DNA from: Actinomycetota bacterium
Lineage (GTDB): Bacteria > Actinomycetota > Acidimicrobiia > Spongiisociales > UBA11373
Length of the DNA stretch: 15,892 nt
Reading direction: 5' to 3'
Assembly (NCBI GenBank): GCA_030688105.1
Contig: JAUYIV010000006.1
Location: 1-15,892 of the forward strand
A program made the position numbers and the translations under genes. Numbering within the stretch: the stretch's first letter is position 1; the number at the start of each line of letters is the position of its first letter. The notes below the pieces were generated by a model. That model searched no databases. It had not been told where the DNA came from and worked only from the letters and a program-made list of their open reading frames with translations. This document shows, in pieces, positions 5,283-11,512 of this stretch.

Positions 5283-7055
5283 TCAGAGCTCGATGGGATC
5301 CGCGTCCACCCGCACCCGCGCCCCGCCCTCCCGCCAACGGCTCACCACACCGCGCAATACGGTGCGGGCCGCGGCCAGGTCCCTCCCCTGGAGGAGCCAA
5401 CGCGCCCCGGCGCCCGCCGGGGCGGGGCCGTGAACCGCGGCCCGGCTACCGATCGACTCCACCAGCTCGGAGTCGACCCCCGCCGGAAGCCCCGCGGCTT
5501 CCACCGCAACGACCTCTCCGCCCGGGGGAAACCCCATCGAGGCCCGATGTTCGGCATCGAGTCTGATGAAGCCGACGGGATCTGCGCGGCGCAATGCCTC
5601 CACGACCGCGTGCCCGGGCTGTGCCGTCTGTACCAGCGCCCGGCGACCACGCCCGGTTCCGGCGGCCGCGACCGCACGAGCCAGGAGCCTCAGGGCGTCT
5701 TCACCGGCGCGATAGGTCGGAGCCAGAATCGGTCCGTCGGCGTCAACGATGATCGTCAGGTCGACTGACAGGCCCGGCAGATCCCGCTCCGTCCCGACCA
5801 CGACCGGACGGCCGGTGCCGACCTCGCCGACGTTCTCGTGCCCGACGATGCGTCCCGCCTCCGCGATCACCCGGGGAGCGCCGGACCCGAGCGCCTCGAA
5901 TCGTCGGCCCCCGCACTCCTCACAGGCGCCCACACTCCTGCCGCAGCGTGCGCACTGCTCTCCGCCGCCCGGAGCGGCGCCGCAATGCACGCATCTCCGG
6001 AGCGCCCGGCACCGGACGCAGCGTTGCGCCGCCACGCGTCGGTCCGTGAACAGCAGCACCCGCCGCTTCTCCGATACCGCCGAGCGCAACGCCGCAGCCG
6101 AGATGGGCGAGAGCAGCGATGTGCCCGGCGGATCCTGGCGCCGGTCCACCACCTCGACGAGCCCCCAAGGCCGCCGGACCATGGGGACGATGGTGGTGAC
6201 GCGGGTCACCGCCTCCGCGGTCGGCACCAGGCCGCACATGACCACCGAGAAACGCTCGACGGCGCTGCGGCGCAGGACGGCGTCACGGACATGGACCGTC
6301 GGCGTGGCCTTGTCCTTCATCCCGCGTCGGCCTTCCCCGACGAGCACCGCCACGCCGGGGGCAGCCCAGGGCCACAGCCCGACCTCCCGAGTGCCCACCA
6401 GCACGGTTCCAGGCCGCGTCGCCGCCGCTTCCCAGGCGAAGGTCGTCTCGCCCGCCGCGAGGCGTGAAGAGGCGAGGACCACCCGGTCCGCCATCGACGC
6501 TCGGAGCCCCGAAGCCAGCTCCTCGGCCTCGCCGAATGTCGAGGTGATGACCACCACGGTCCTCTCGGCCTGGGCCACCCGAGCCGCCATCCGCGCCACC
6601 GGATCGATCCACGGGCCGGGTCCCACCCAGAATGTGGGCGCCGAGCGCCCGCCGGCCGCGGCGCGGTCGGCGACCTCCGGCGACGGCGGGTCGGGGATCG
6701 CGGCTATCTCCCTGTACTCGGGCGCCGGGCGACGCCGCGGTAGGTTCGGTGGGGTCGACTTGGCGAGCAGGGTCGACAAGGGCGCCACGTACCTCGCCGC
6801 CGCCCACCGCAGCACATCGAGGAGAGGCCTGTCGAACACCGGCAGGTCCCCGGACACGCCGAGGATGTCTCTCAGCCCTGGTCGCTCCCGCTCACCCTGC
6901 GAAACCACCCAGCCGCGCACCCGGCGCCCTCCGAGCGGGACCCGGACGATCGAGCCCACTCCGACCTCCACCCCATCGGGAACCCGGTACGCAAATCCGT
7001 CGTCCACGGAGAAGGAGGGGACGTCCGGGACGACGCGCACGACCCTCGTGGTCAT
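5283..7055 (-). CDS. priA: Probable replication restart protein PriA, helicase-deficient actinobacterial type
   Basis: PriA recognises stalled replication forks and starts primosome reassembly. The N-terminal DNA-binding domain is clear (RVVRVVPDVPSF, FAYRVPDG, PLGGRRVRGWVV). The zinc region has four CxxC pairs (CVRC, CVHC, CARC, CEEC, about residues 346-381), the expected eight cysteines. The helicase motifs are lost: where GVTGSGKT should stand the protein reads WVGPGPWID, and DEEH is replaced by VGEGRRG, although neighbouring GTREVGLWPW and HVRDA still align. At 590 residues it is shorter than the 730-residue E. coli protein. Helicase loss is known for actinobacterial PriA, so this is no pseudogene. 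The ATG at 7055 is chosen because the family homology starts there; a GTG at 7115 is less likely. Confidence 0.92.
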   Translation of the reverse strand: MTTRVVRVVPDVPSFSVDDGFAYRVPDGVEVGVGSIVRVPLGGRRVRGWVVSQGERERPGLRDILGVSGDLPVFDRPLLDVLRWAAARYVAPLSTLLAKSTPPNLPRRRPAPEYREIAAIPDPPSPEVADRAAAGGRSAPTFWVGPGPWIDPVARMAARVAQAERTVVVITSTFGEAEELASGLRASMADRVVLASSRLAAGETTFAWEAAATRPGTVLVGTREVGLWPWAAPGVAVLVGEGRRGMKDKATPTVHVRDAVLRRSAVERFSVVMCGLVPTAEAVTRVTTIVPMVRRPWGLVEVVDRRQDPPGTSLLSPISAAALRSAVSEKRRVLLFTDRRVAAQRCVRCRALRRCVHCGAAPGGGEQCARCGRSVGACEECGGRRFEALGSGAPRVIAEAGRIVGHENVGEVGTGRPVVVGTERDLPGLSVDLTIIVDADGPILAPTYRAGEDALRLLARAVAAAGTGRGRRALVQTAQPGHAVVEALRRADPVGFIRLDAEHRASMGFPPGGEVVAVEAAGLPAGVDSELVESIGSRAAVHGPAPAGAGARWLLQGRDLAAARTVLRGVVSRWREGGARVRVDADPIEL

Positions 7056-7147
7056 GTCCCGTCGGGCGAGCTCGGGCCCCGGAAGGGCGTGCGCCGCCAG
7101 GTGGGTGGTGCCCACGCGCCGGCACCATTCCGAGGTCGCTGGAAGTC

Positions 7148-7176
7148 TGACCGCGCACCCACTGGATGCGCGGTCA
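7148..7176. other. Perfect 10-bp inverted repeat between coaBC and priA
   Basis: TGACCGCGCA (7148-7157) and TGCGCGGTCA (7167-7176) form a perfect stem with a 9-base loop. It lies in the 156-base gap downstream of coaBC and upstream of priA. No T run follows on the minus strand. It could be a weak terminator, an RNA processing site or an operator. Nothing else is seen in this gap. Confidence 0.5.
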
Positions 7177-7211
7177 CGCTGCCGGGTGCCGCAAACCGGC
7201 GGCGCGATCCC

Positions 7212-8441
7212 TCACGAGCGGTCTTGCCGGCGCCGGCGGGGTCGTGCACCCGGTTGGGGCATCGCGGCTCGGAGCTCGATGATCCGGTCCCACAGTGCGG
7301 CCGCCACGGCGCGCTTTGGCATCAAGGGCCACTCCTCGGACGACCCGTCAGCGGTGAACACCGTGACGGCGTTCGTGTCGACACCAAAGCCTGAACCGGG
7401 CGCGGTGATGTCGTTGGCGAACAGCAGATCGGCACCCTTCGACTTGGCCTTGATGGCCGCCTCTGCTGCCGGGCCGGCCTCGGCGGCGAAGCCGACGCGA
7501 CACGGCCGCCGCTCGAGCTCGGCGACGCCGGACAGGATGTCCGGAGTGGGCTCCAGCTCGAGCTCTGGGAGCCCTTCGGCGCGGCGCAGCTTCGCAGCGG
7601 AAGGATTCTTGGGACGGAAGTCGGCGACGGCCGCGGTCAACACGGCGACATCGGCGCCTGGGGCCCGCTCCCAAACGGCCGCGGCCATCTCCGCGGCGCT
7701 CTCGACCTGCACGACCTCGATGCCGGCGTGATCGGGCGGCTCCGCCGAGGTGACGAGCGTCACCAAGGCGCCCCGCTCGGCGGCCTCCACAGCGATCGCG
7801 TTTCCCATCTTCCCGGACGATCGATTGCCGATGAATCTCACCGGGTCGATCGCTTCGCGGGTCCCGCCGGCACTGACCACGACCAGCCATCCTTCGAGGG
7901 TCCCCGATCCCAGTGCCTCCCGGAGCGCCTCGACGATCTCCTCCGGCTCGACCATGCGCCCCGGGCCCTCGTCGCCGCCGGCGAGCGAGCCGCTCACCGG
8001 ACCGACGACCACGATGCCATCGCCCGCCAGGACCTCGATGTTGCGACGAGTGGCGGGGTGCTCCCACATCTCGGTGTGCATCGCCGGCGCCACGAGAACC
8101 GGGCCCGTGAACGCGAGAACGGTTCCGGACACGAGGTCGTCGCTGAGGCCCGTGGCGAGCCGGGAGAGGGTCGCCGCCGTGGCCGGGGCCACGACGATGG
8201 CATCGGCCCACCTGGCCAGGTCGGTGTGCGGGCTCACATCGGGGTCCTCGAAGAAGTCGACGTGAGGATGTGAGCCCGTTATCGCCGCCAGGGTCTGGGG
8301 CCCCAGGAACTCCTGTGCGGAGCGGGTCATGATGGCCCGGACCTCGGCGCCGGCTTCGACGAGGCGACGTGCCAGATATGCGGACTTGAAGGCTGCAACC
8401 CCTCCGGAAACGGCCAGGACGATGCGGCGCCCCGCCAGCAT
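7212..8441 (-). CDS. coaBC: Bifunctional phosphopantothenoylcysteine decarboxylase / phosphopantothenate-cysteine ligase
   Basis: CoaBC makes 4'-phosphopantetheine from phosphopantothenate in coenzyme A synthesis. The 409-residue protein has an N-terminal FMN-binding CoaC half (VSGGVAAFKSAYLAR, catalytic His72 in SPHTDLARWAD, APATAATLSRLATGLSDDL, PAMHTEMW at 119-126) and a C-terminal CoaB half (SAGGTREAIDP, IGNRSSGKMG at 204-213, AAVADFRPK). The E. coli active-site Asn125 and Cys158 positions read His122 and Gly155, in the form I recall from mycobacterial CoaBC. FMN is the decarboxylase cofactor, a link to the rib genes nearby. The C-terminus ends in a basic tail, RPRRRRQDRS. The ATG lies 6 bases after the rpoZ stop, so the two are cotranscribed. 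Confidence 0.95.
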   Translation of the reverse strand: MLAGRRIVLAVSGGVAAFKSAYLARRLVEAGAEVRAIMTRSAQEFLGPQTLAAITGSHPHVDFFEDPDVSPHTDLARWADAIVVAPATAATLSRLATGLSDDLVSGTVLAFTGPVLVAPAMHTEMWEHPATRRNIEVLAGDGIVVVGPVSGSLAGGDEGPGRMVEPEEIVEALREALGSGTLEGWLVVVSAGGTREAIDPVRFIGNRSSGKMGNAIAVEAAERGALVTLVTSAEPPDHAGIEVVQVESAAEMAAAVWERAPGADVAVLTAAVADFRPKNPSAAKLRRAEGLPELELEPTPDILSGVAELERRPCRVGFAAEAGPAAEAAIKAKSKGADLLFANDITAPGSGFGVDTNAVTVFTADGSSEEWPLMPKRAVAAALWDRIIELRAAMPQPGARPRRRRQDRS

Positions 8442-8447
8442 GGCTGC

Positions 8448-8678
8448 CTACTCGCCGGTGTCGACGACGACCTTGCCCGCGGCGATCTCCTCGAATGCGA
8501 TGGAGAGAGGCTTGCGCGACAGGGAATGCACCTGCGGCGGGACATACCCGCCGATGCCGTCGCCGAGTTGGTTGAAGTAGGCGTTGATCTGGCGGGCGCG
8601 ACGCGCCGCGAGCACGACAAGCGTGAAGCGCTCGTTCGTGCTCTCGAGAACGGTCTCGATGGGCGGGTCGATCATCAT
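8448..8678 (-). CDS. rpoZ: DNA-directed RNA polymerase subunit omega
   Basis: Omega helps assemble and stabilise RNA polymerase by clamping the beta-prime subunit. The 76-residue protein reads MMIDPPIETVLES, then the conserved LVVLAARRARQINAY helix and KPLSIAFEEIAAG near the end. The start at 8678 (or the next ATG at 8675) is preferred over GTG at 8690, because a strong -10 hexamer (8690-8695) overlaps that GTG, so the transcript would start inside or after it. Being first on the minus strand, it probably leads an rpoZ-coaBC-priA transcript. The gmk gene that often precedes rpoZ is not present; a divergent kinase-like gene stands there instead. Confidence 0.92.
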   Translation of the reverse strand: MMIDPPIETVLESTNERFTLVVLAARRARQINAYFNQLGDGIGGYVPPQVHSLSRKPLSIAFEEIAAGKVVVDTGE

Positions 8679-8689
8679 CAGAAGACTCA

Positions 8690-8695
8690 CTATAC
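8690..8695 (-). promoter_or_regulatory. Candidate -10 element of the rpoZ operon
   Basis: TATAGT matches the -10 consensus at five of six positions, which stands out in such GC-rich DNA. A start 6-8 bases later would fall near 8683, about 5 bases before the ATG at 8678, giving an almost leaderless mRNA. No convincing -35 box is seen 16-18 bases upstream. Confidence 0.5.
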
Positions 8696-8725
8696 CGCTG
8701 GCCCGCCGACTTTCGGTCCTTGCCC

Positions 8726-8753
8726 TCGACGACCGGAACGATCCTTCTACCCT
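8726..8753 (+). promoter_or_regulatory. Candidate leaderless promoter of the kinase-like gene
   Basis: TCGACG (8726-8731) and TACCCT (8748-8753) are 16 bases apart, and the ATG at 8762 is 8 bases after the -10, so transcription would begin at the start codon. Leaderless mRNAs with a TAnnnT box at this distance are common in actinobacteria. Together with the rpoZ -10 it makes an 83-base divergent promoter region. Confidence 0.4.
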
Positions 8754-8761
8754 CCACGGCG

Positions 8762-9667
8762 ATGAACAAGGGAATGCCCCGCACCCCCGCCAAGATCTCC
8801 ATCGCCGGGAACATCGGAAGCGGCAAGTCGTCGGTGGCCCGCCGGGTCGCTGAGATCACGGGATGGCCGGTGGTGTCGACGGGATCTCTGTTCCGGGAGC
8901 TGGCGACACGCCGCGGTCTGACGGTCCTCGAGCTCAATCAGCTCGCCGAATCCGACCCCAGCATCGACGAAGAGGTCGATGGGCACCTTCGACGTCTCGC
9001 GCTGACCGATGATCCCGCCGTCATCGACTCCCGGATGGCCTGGCACTTCGTCCCCGAGTCCTTCAAGACATACCTCGTCGTCGACCCCATGGTCGCCGTC
9101 GGCCGGGTGTACGGGGCGGTCCGGGCGGACGAGAGGTATGCGTCCGTCGAGGAGGCCGCCCGGGAGATCATCGCCCGGCAGCATGTCGAAGCGGAGCGGT
9201 ACGAGCAGATCTATTCGGTCCATGTCGACGACTGGAGGAATTACCAGCTGGTGATCGACACCAGCCGGGCAGACGTCGACACCGTGGCCGGGATCATCGT
9301 GCGCCGCCTCGATGAGCTCGCCGCCGAGGATCTCCCGATGCGCCCGGTCTGCCTGCTGTCGCCGTGGCGGCTCTTGCCGACGGCCGCAATCGATACGGTC
9401 GGCGCCGGACCCGGCGACACCACCGGTTCGGACTCGGTTCCCGTCGCCGTCCATGATCGTCGAATCGTGATAGTCGATCGCCACGATGTGGTGAGTGAGG
9501 CGCTTCACCGCCACGACCCGCTCATCCGGTGCGAGCTGATCGCCTACGACGACGAAGAGGTGCTGCCGGGAGTCCCGGTCGAGCGTTTTGCCCGAACCGC
9601 AGTGTCCGAGCGGGATGTCGAGGATTGGGAGCGGCTGCACGGATTCCGCTTCGACACCTTCGCCTGA
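8762..9667 (+). CDS. Cytidylate-kinase-like P-loop protein with extra C-terminal domain
   Basis: The first ~200 of 301 residues look like a cytidylate-kinase-like nucleotide kinase. The Walker A P-loop GNIGSGKSS is at 16-24, followed by VVSTGSLFRELATRRGLTV, a DSRMAWHF segment in the place of the substrate-binding/Walker B region, and a VIDTSRADVDTV stretch typical of the C-terminal side of the kinase fold. The exact phosphate acceptor cannot be told. The last ~100 residues (VPVAVHDRRIVIVDRHDVVSEALHRHDP onward) vaguely recall a ParB/sulfiredoxin-like fold, where IVDGH-R-AA is usual; this is inference only. The ATG at 8762 is chosen for a candidate leaderless promoter; ATG 8774 is possible. The gene diverges from rpoZ where gmk is often found. 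Confidence 0.75.
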   Translation: MNKGMPRTPAKISIAGNIGSGKSSVARRVAEITGWPVVSTGSLFRELATRRGLTVLELNQLAESDPSIDEEVDGHLRRLALTDDPAVIDSRMAWHFVPESFKTYLVVDPMVAVGRVYGAVRADERYASVEEAAREIIARQHVEAERYEQIYSVHVDDWRNYQLVIDTSRADVDTVAGIIVRRLDELAAEDLPMRPVCLLSPWRLLPTAAIDTVGAGPGDTTGSDSVPVAVHDRRIVIVDRHDVVSEALHRHDPLIRCELIAYDDEEVLPGVPVERFARTAVSERDVEDWERLHGFRFDTFA

Positions 9668-9708
9668 ATGCAGCACTGAGTTCATGGCTCTTCGGCTGAC
9701 GCCTCATC

Positions 9709-9757
9709 TGATCAGATGTCAGATGTCAGATTTCAGATGTCAGATTTCAGATGCCGG
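9709..9757. repeat. Heptamer tandem array (ATGTCAG/ATTTCAG)
   Basis: Seven consecutive 7-base units: TGATCAG, ATGTCAG, ATGTCAG, ATTTCAG, ATGTCAG, ATTTCAG, ATGCCGG. The five central units differ only at position 3. The array starts one base after the left half of the dispersed element breaks off. The same two heptamers occur in inverse orientation at 3758-3771. Confidence 0.9.
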
Positions 9758-9770
9758 TCGGTGAGCAGCC

Positions 9771-9798
9771 GCGGGAAGCGGGAGGCGGGAGGCGGCAA
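9771..9798. repeat. Heptamer tandem array (GCGGGAG)
   Basis: Four units: GCGGGAA, GCGGGAG, GCGGGAG, GCGGCAA. They follow the ATGTCAG array after 13 bases and lie directly before the right half of the dispersed element. Two copies of the same GCGGGAG unit recur at 13001-13014. Confidence 0.85.
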
Positions 9799-9861
9799 GT
9801 CGGCTGACGCCTCATCGCAGTGTCGCCCGGGTCCCTGGACCCCCTCCGACCCTTCGGGCCA

Positions 9862-9884
9862 CCTCCCCCGCTCCGCGGGGGAGG
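9862..9884. other. Conserved hairpin inside element C
   Basis: CCTCCCCCGC (9862-9871) and GCGGGGGAGG (9875-9884) form a perfect 10-bp stem around TCC. The stem is identical in copy B, while substitutions between the two copies lie outside it (positions flanking the stem and in the smaller upstream hairpin). This hints that the stem itself is kept, though two copies are too few to prove selection. Confidence 0.75.
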
Positions 9885-10010
9885 AAGGCGACCGGATCTG
9901 CGGCCTGTTCGGCGGCGGCTCCTTTCATGGCTCTTCGGCTGACTAGTCCGTTGGCGTGCGGCGCCAAAGACTCCTCAACGTAGTTGTGGTGGCTACCGAA
10001 AGTAATTCGC

Positions 10011-10988
10011 ATGGAGATCGAACGGCGCCCTCGTCGTCGCGGGGGCGCGCCCGAGCCCCGCGACGCGGGATTCACCCTCATCGAGGTGAGCGTCGCCGCC
10101 ATCCTCGTGGTCGCCTTCGCCCTCGCCGCGGCGGCGAGCTTCGGGACTGCTTTCGGTGTATCGCGGGGAAACCTGCTCCGTCAGCAGGCGACCGCGGTCG
10201 TCTCCCAGGAGCTCGAGTACGTGCGGACCCTGGCGTGGTCGGAGTTGGCGATGGCATCGGTCGACACCGGCGCACCCATGCTCGGGTCGGCAGGGACGAC
10301 GCTGCTCGGGTCGGAGGCGGGTTTCACCGGTGAAGAGACGCTCGTGGTGTTCACCGACACCGGGCTGGTGACGCCGTATCGCACCTATGACATCGACGGC
10401 GATCAGTACGCGGTGTGGCGCTACGTGACCCACGAGCCGAGCGGCCCGCGGCGATTCGTGGTGCTGGTGACCTGGTCCAACGAGGCGGCATCCGATTCGT
10501 TGCTGAGCAGCACTCTCATCACGGAGTCGACGGCAAGGGGCAATACCGGCGCGGTGGTCACCCTGCCCGACGGATCGCCGGCACCCACGACGACCACCAG
10601 CTCGACCACGACGACGACGACCACGACGACGACGACCACGACCACGACTCCGCCGACGACCACGACGACCCTGCCCGGACTGGTCATCGAGAGCCTGTCT
10701 CTGACGCTCAGCCAGAGTCAGGACAAGCAGACGGCAACGGTGTTGGTCGACTACGCGTCAGGCGGCAACGCAGTCGGCGCGGTCGTGGTCGGGCAGTGGT
10801 CGACCACCCCGCCGGAGGCGGGGTACCCGTTCACGGTCAACCAGGTGACCAGCGGGCCGGGGAGGGCCATCTTCGTCCACAACGACGGTCATGTGGTTCT
10901 CACCGTCGTGCAGTTCTGCGTGACCGACATCGTGCTGTCGGGTTACTCGTACTCCGGGGGCACCCAATGCGTCTCGGCGGTGTGGTGA
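10011..10988 (+). CDS. Prepilin-type protein with Thr-rich linker and C-terminal beta domain
   Basis: This 325-residue protein has a 20-residue basic leader ending in Gly20, then FTLIEVSVAAILVVAFALAAAAS: a type III prepilin signal with Phe+1 and Glu+5, followed by the hydrophobic assembly helix. A pilin-like globular region runs to about 192. A linker of 28 residues (193-220) contains 24 Thr plus Ser and Pro. After it, a ~105-residue domain (LVIESLSLTLSQSQ to the end) with alternating beta pattern and two cysteines looks Ig-like and probably surface-exposed. The ATG at 10011 gives a short leader of normal size. It is the first of three overlapping genes and is likely a minor pilin or pseudopilin; no assembly ATPase is in the window. 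The role is inferred. Confidence 0.8.
   Translation: MEIERRPRRRGGAPEPRDAGFTLIEVSVAAILVVAFALAAAASFGTAFGVSRGNLLRQQATAVVSQELEYVRTLAWSELAMASVDTGAPMLGSAGTTLLGSEAGFTGEETLVVFTDTGLVTPYRTYDIDGDQYAVWRYVTHEPSGPRRFVVLVTWSNEAASDSLLSSTLITESTARGNTGAVVTLPDGSPAPTTTTSSTTTTTTTTTTTTTTTPPTTTTTLPGLVIESLSLTLSQSQDKQTATVLVDYASGGNAVGAVVVGQWSTTPPEAGYPFTVNQVTSGPGRAIFVHNDGHVVLTVVQFCVTDIVLSGYSYSGGTQCVSAVW
10587..10670 (+). repeat. In-frame ACG/ACC trinucleotide microsatellite
   Basis: Twenty-eight codons, 24 of them ACG, ACC or ACT (Thr), with a 15-base sub-repeat ACC(ACG)4 present twice in succession. Such a tract can gain or lose codons by replication slippage without a frameshift, so linker length may vary between strains. 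Thr/Ser-rich linkers are often O-mannosylated in actinobacteria; whether this one is cannot be seen. Confidence 0.9.
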
Positions 10989-11512
10989 TGCAACTCCTGG
11001 GGCGCCGAGTCGGCGATGACGATTCCGGGTTGACCCTCGTCGAGTTGGGCGTCGGCATGGCAATCACCGCTCTGCTCTCGACGCTGATGGTCACTTGGCT
11101 GTCTGCCGGTGTGGGCTCCGAGACGAGCCACCGCTCCTACGACGATGCCCTGGCCGACCTTCGCCACGTCACCGATCAGATGTCCAAGGAGATCCGCAGC
11201 GCCGGCCATCTCACCGCGGCCGGGACCTCTTCTCTGGGTTACTGGCTCGATGGAGACCGCGACGGCGTGGTCGACACCGGCGAGACCGTCACCTGGGCGA
11301 TCGATGGCCTGGGAATCGCCCGGTCCACCGACGCCGACTCCGGGGGGGTGCTGGCGACGAGCGTCTCCGACACCTACAGCAGCTTCTCGTACGACTCCGT
11401 CGACCCGGCGGCAATCACCCGGGTCACGATTTCCCTGGTGACCCTCGCCGAGAGCCGCGCCGGGGAGGCTCGCCTCGAGCACACCGTCGACGTGTATCTG
11501 AGGAACCGATGA
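10988..11512 (+). CDS. Prepilin-type N-terminal cleavage/methylation domain protein
   Basis: This 174-residue protein has a 14-residue leader ending in Gly14, then LTLVELGVGMAITALLSTLMVTWLSA, giving Leu+1 and Glu+5 and a typical N-terminal pilin helix. The region HRSYDDALADLRHVTDQMSKEIRSAG after it resembles PilW/GspJ-type minor pilins, where a DL..l...l...IR.AG pattern is common. The ATG overlaps the previous stop (TGATG), and the stop overlaps the next start, so the three genes are translationally coupled. A PilW-like role in priming or stabilising a type IV pilus or pseudopilus is inferred. Confidence 0.82.
   Translation: MQLLGRRVGDDDSGLTLVELGVGMAITALLSTLMVTWLSAGVGSETSHRSYDDALADLRHVTDQMSKEIRSAGHLTAAGTSSLGYWLDGDRDGVVDTGETVTWAIDGLGIARSTDADSGGVLATSVSDTYSSFSYDSVDPAAITRVTISLVTLAESRAGEARLEHTVDVYLRNR

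Larger units (their letters stand above)
9678..9943. repeat. Intergenic dispersed repeat element, copy C, interrupted by heptamer arrays
   Basis: Bases 9678-9708 equal 3624-3654 exactly. The element then breaks, and it resumes at 9800-9914 with about 94% identity to 3638-3751. The first stretch repeated at the resumption is TCGGCTGACGCCTCATC, which occurs on both sides of the interruption. A third partial copy, TTCATGGCTCTTCGGCTGAC, stands at 9924-9943. The whole gap 9668-10010 (343 bases) between the kinase-like gene and the pilin operon is made of this material plus about 65 bases with no recognised feature; no gene is seen. Confidence 0.85.

Noticed and set aside
5283..7055. priA as a decayed pseudogene because the helicase motifs are missing
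   Set aside because: The frame is intact, the zinc cysteines are complete, and loss of helicase motifs is known for actinobacterial PriA.
5749..7731. 660-residue plus-strand open frame opposite priA and coaBC
   Set aside because: Ser/Arg/Pro-rich, low complexity, no motif, fully antisense to two well supported genes; long shadows are common at this GC content.
9709..9798. CRISPR-like array
   Set aside because: The units are 7 bases with no spacers and there are no cas genes, so this is a simple tandem repeat.
9984..10010. Upstream GTG start for the first pilin gene
   Set aside because: It would lengthen the leader to 29 residues with hydrophobic residues before the basic part; ATG 10011 gives a normal prepilin leader.
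11095..11508. Upstream extension of the PilX-like frame
   Set aside because: It overlaps the preceding pilin gene in another frame and reads as Arg-rich shadow; homology begins at 11512.
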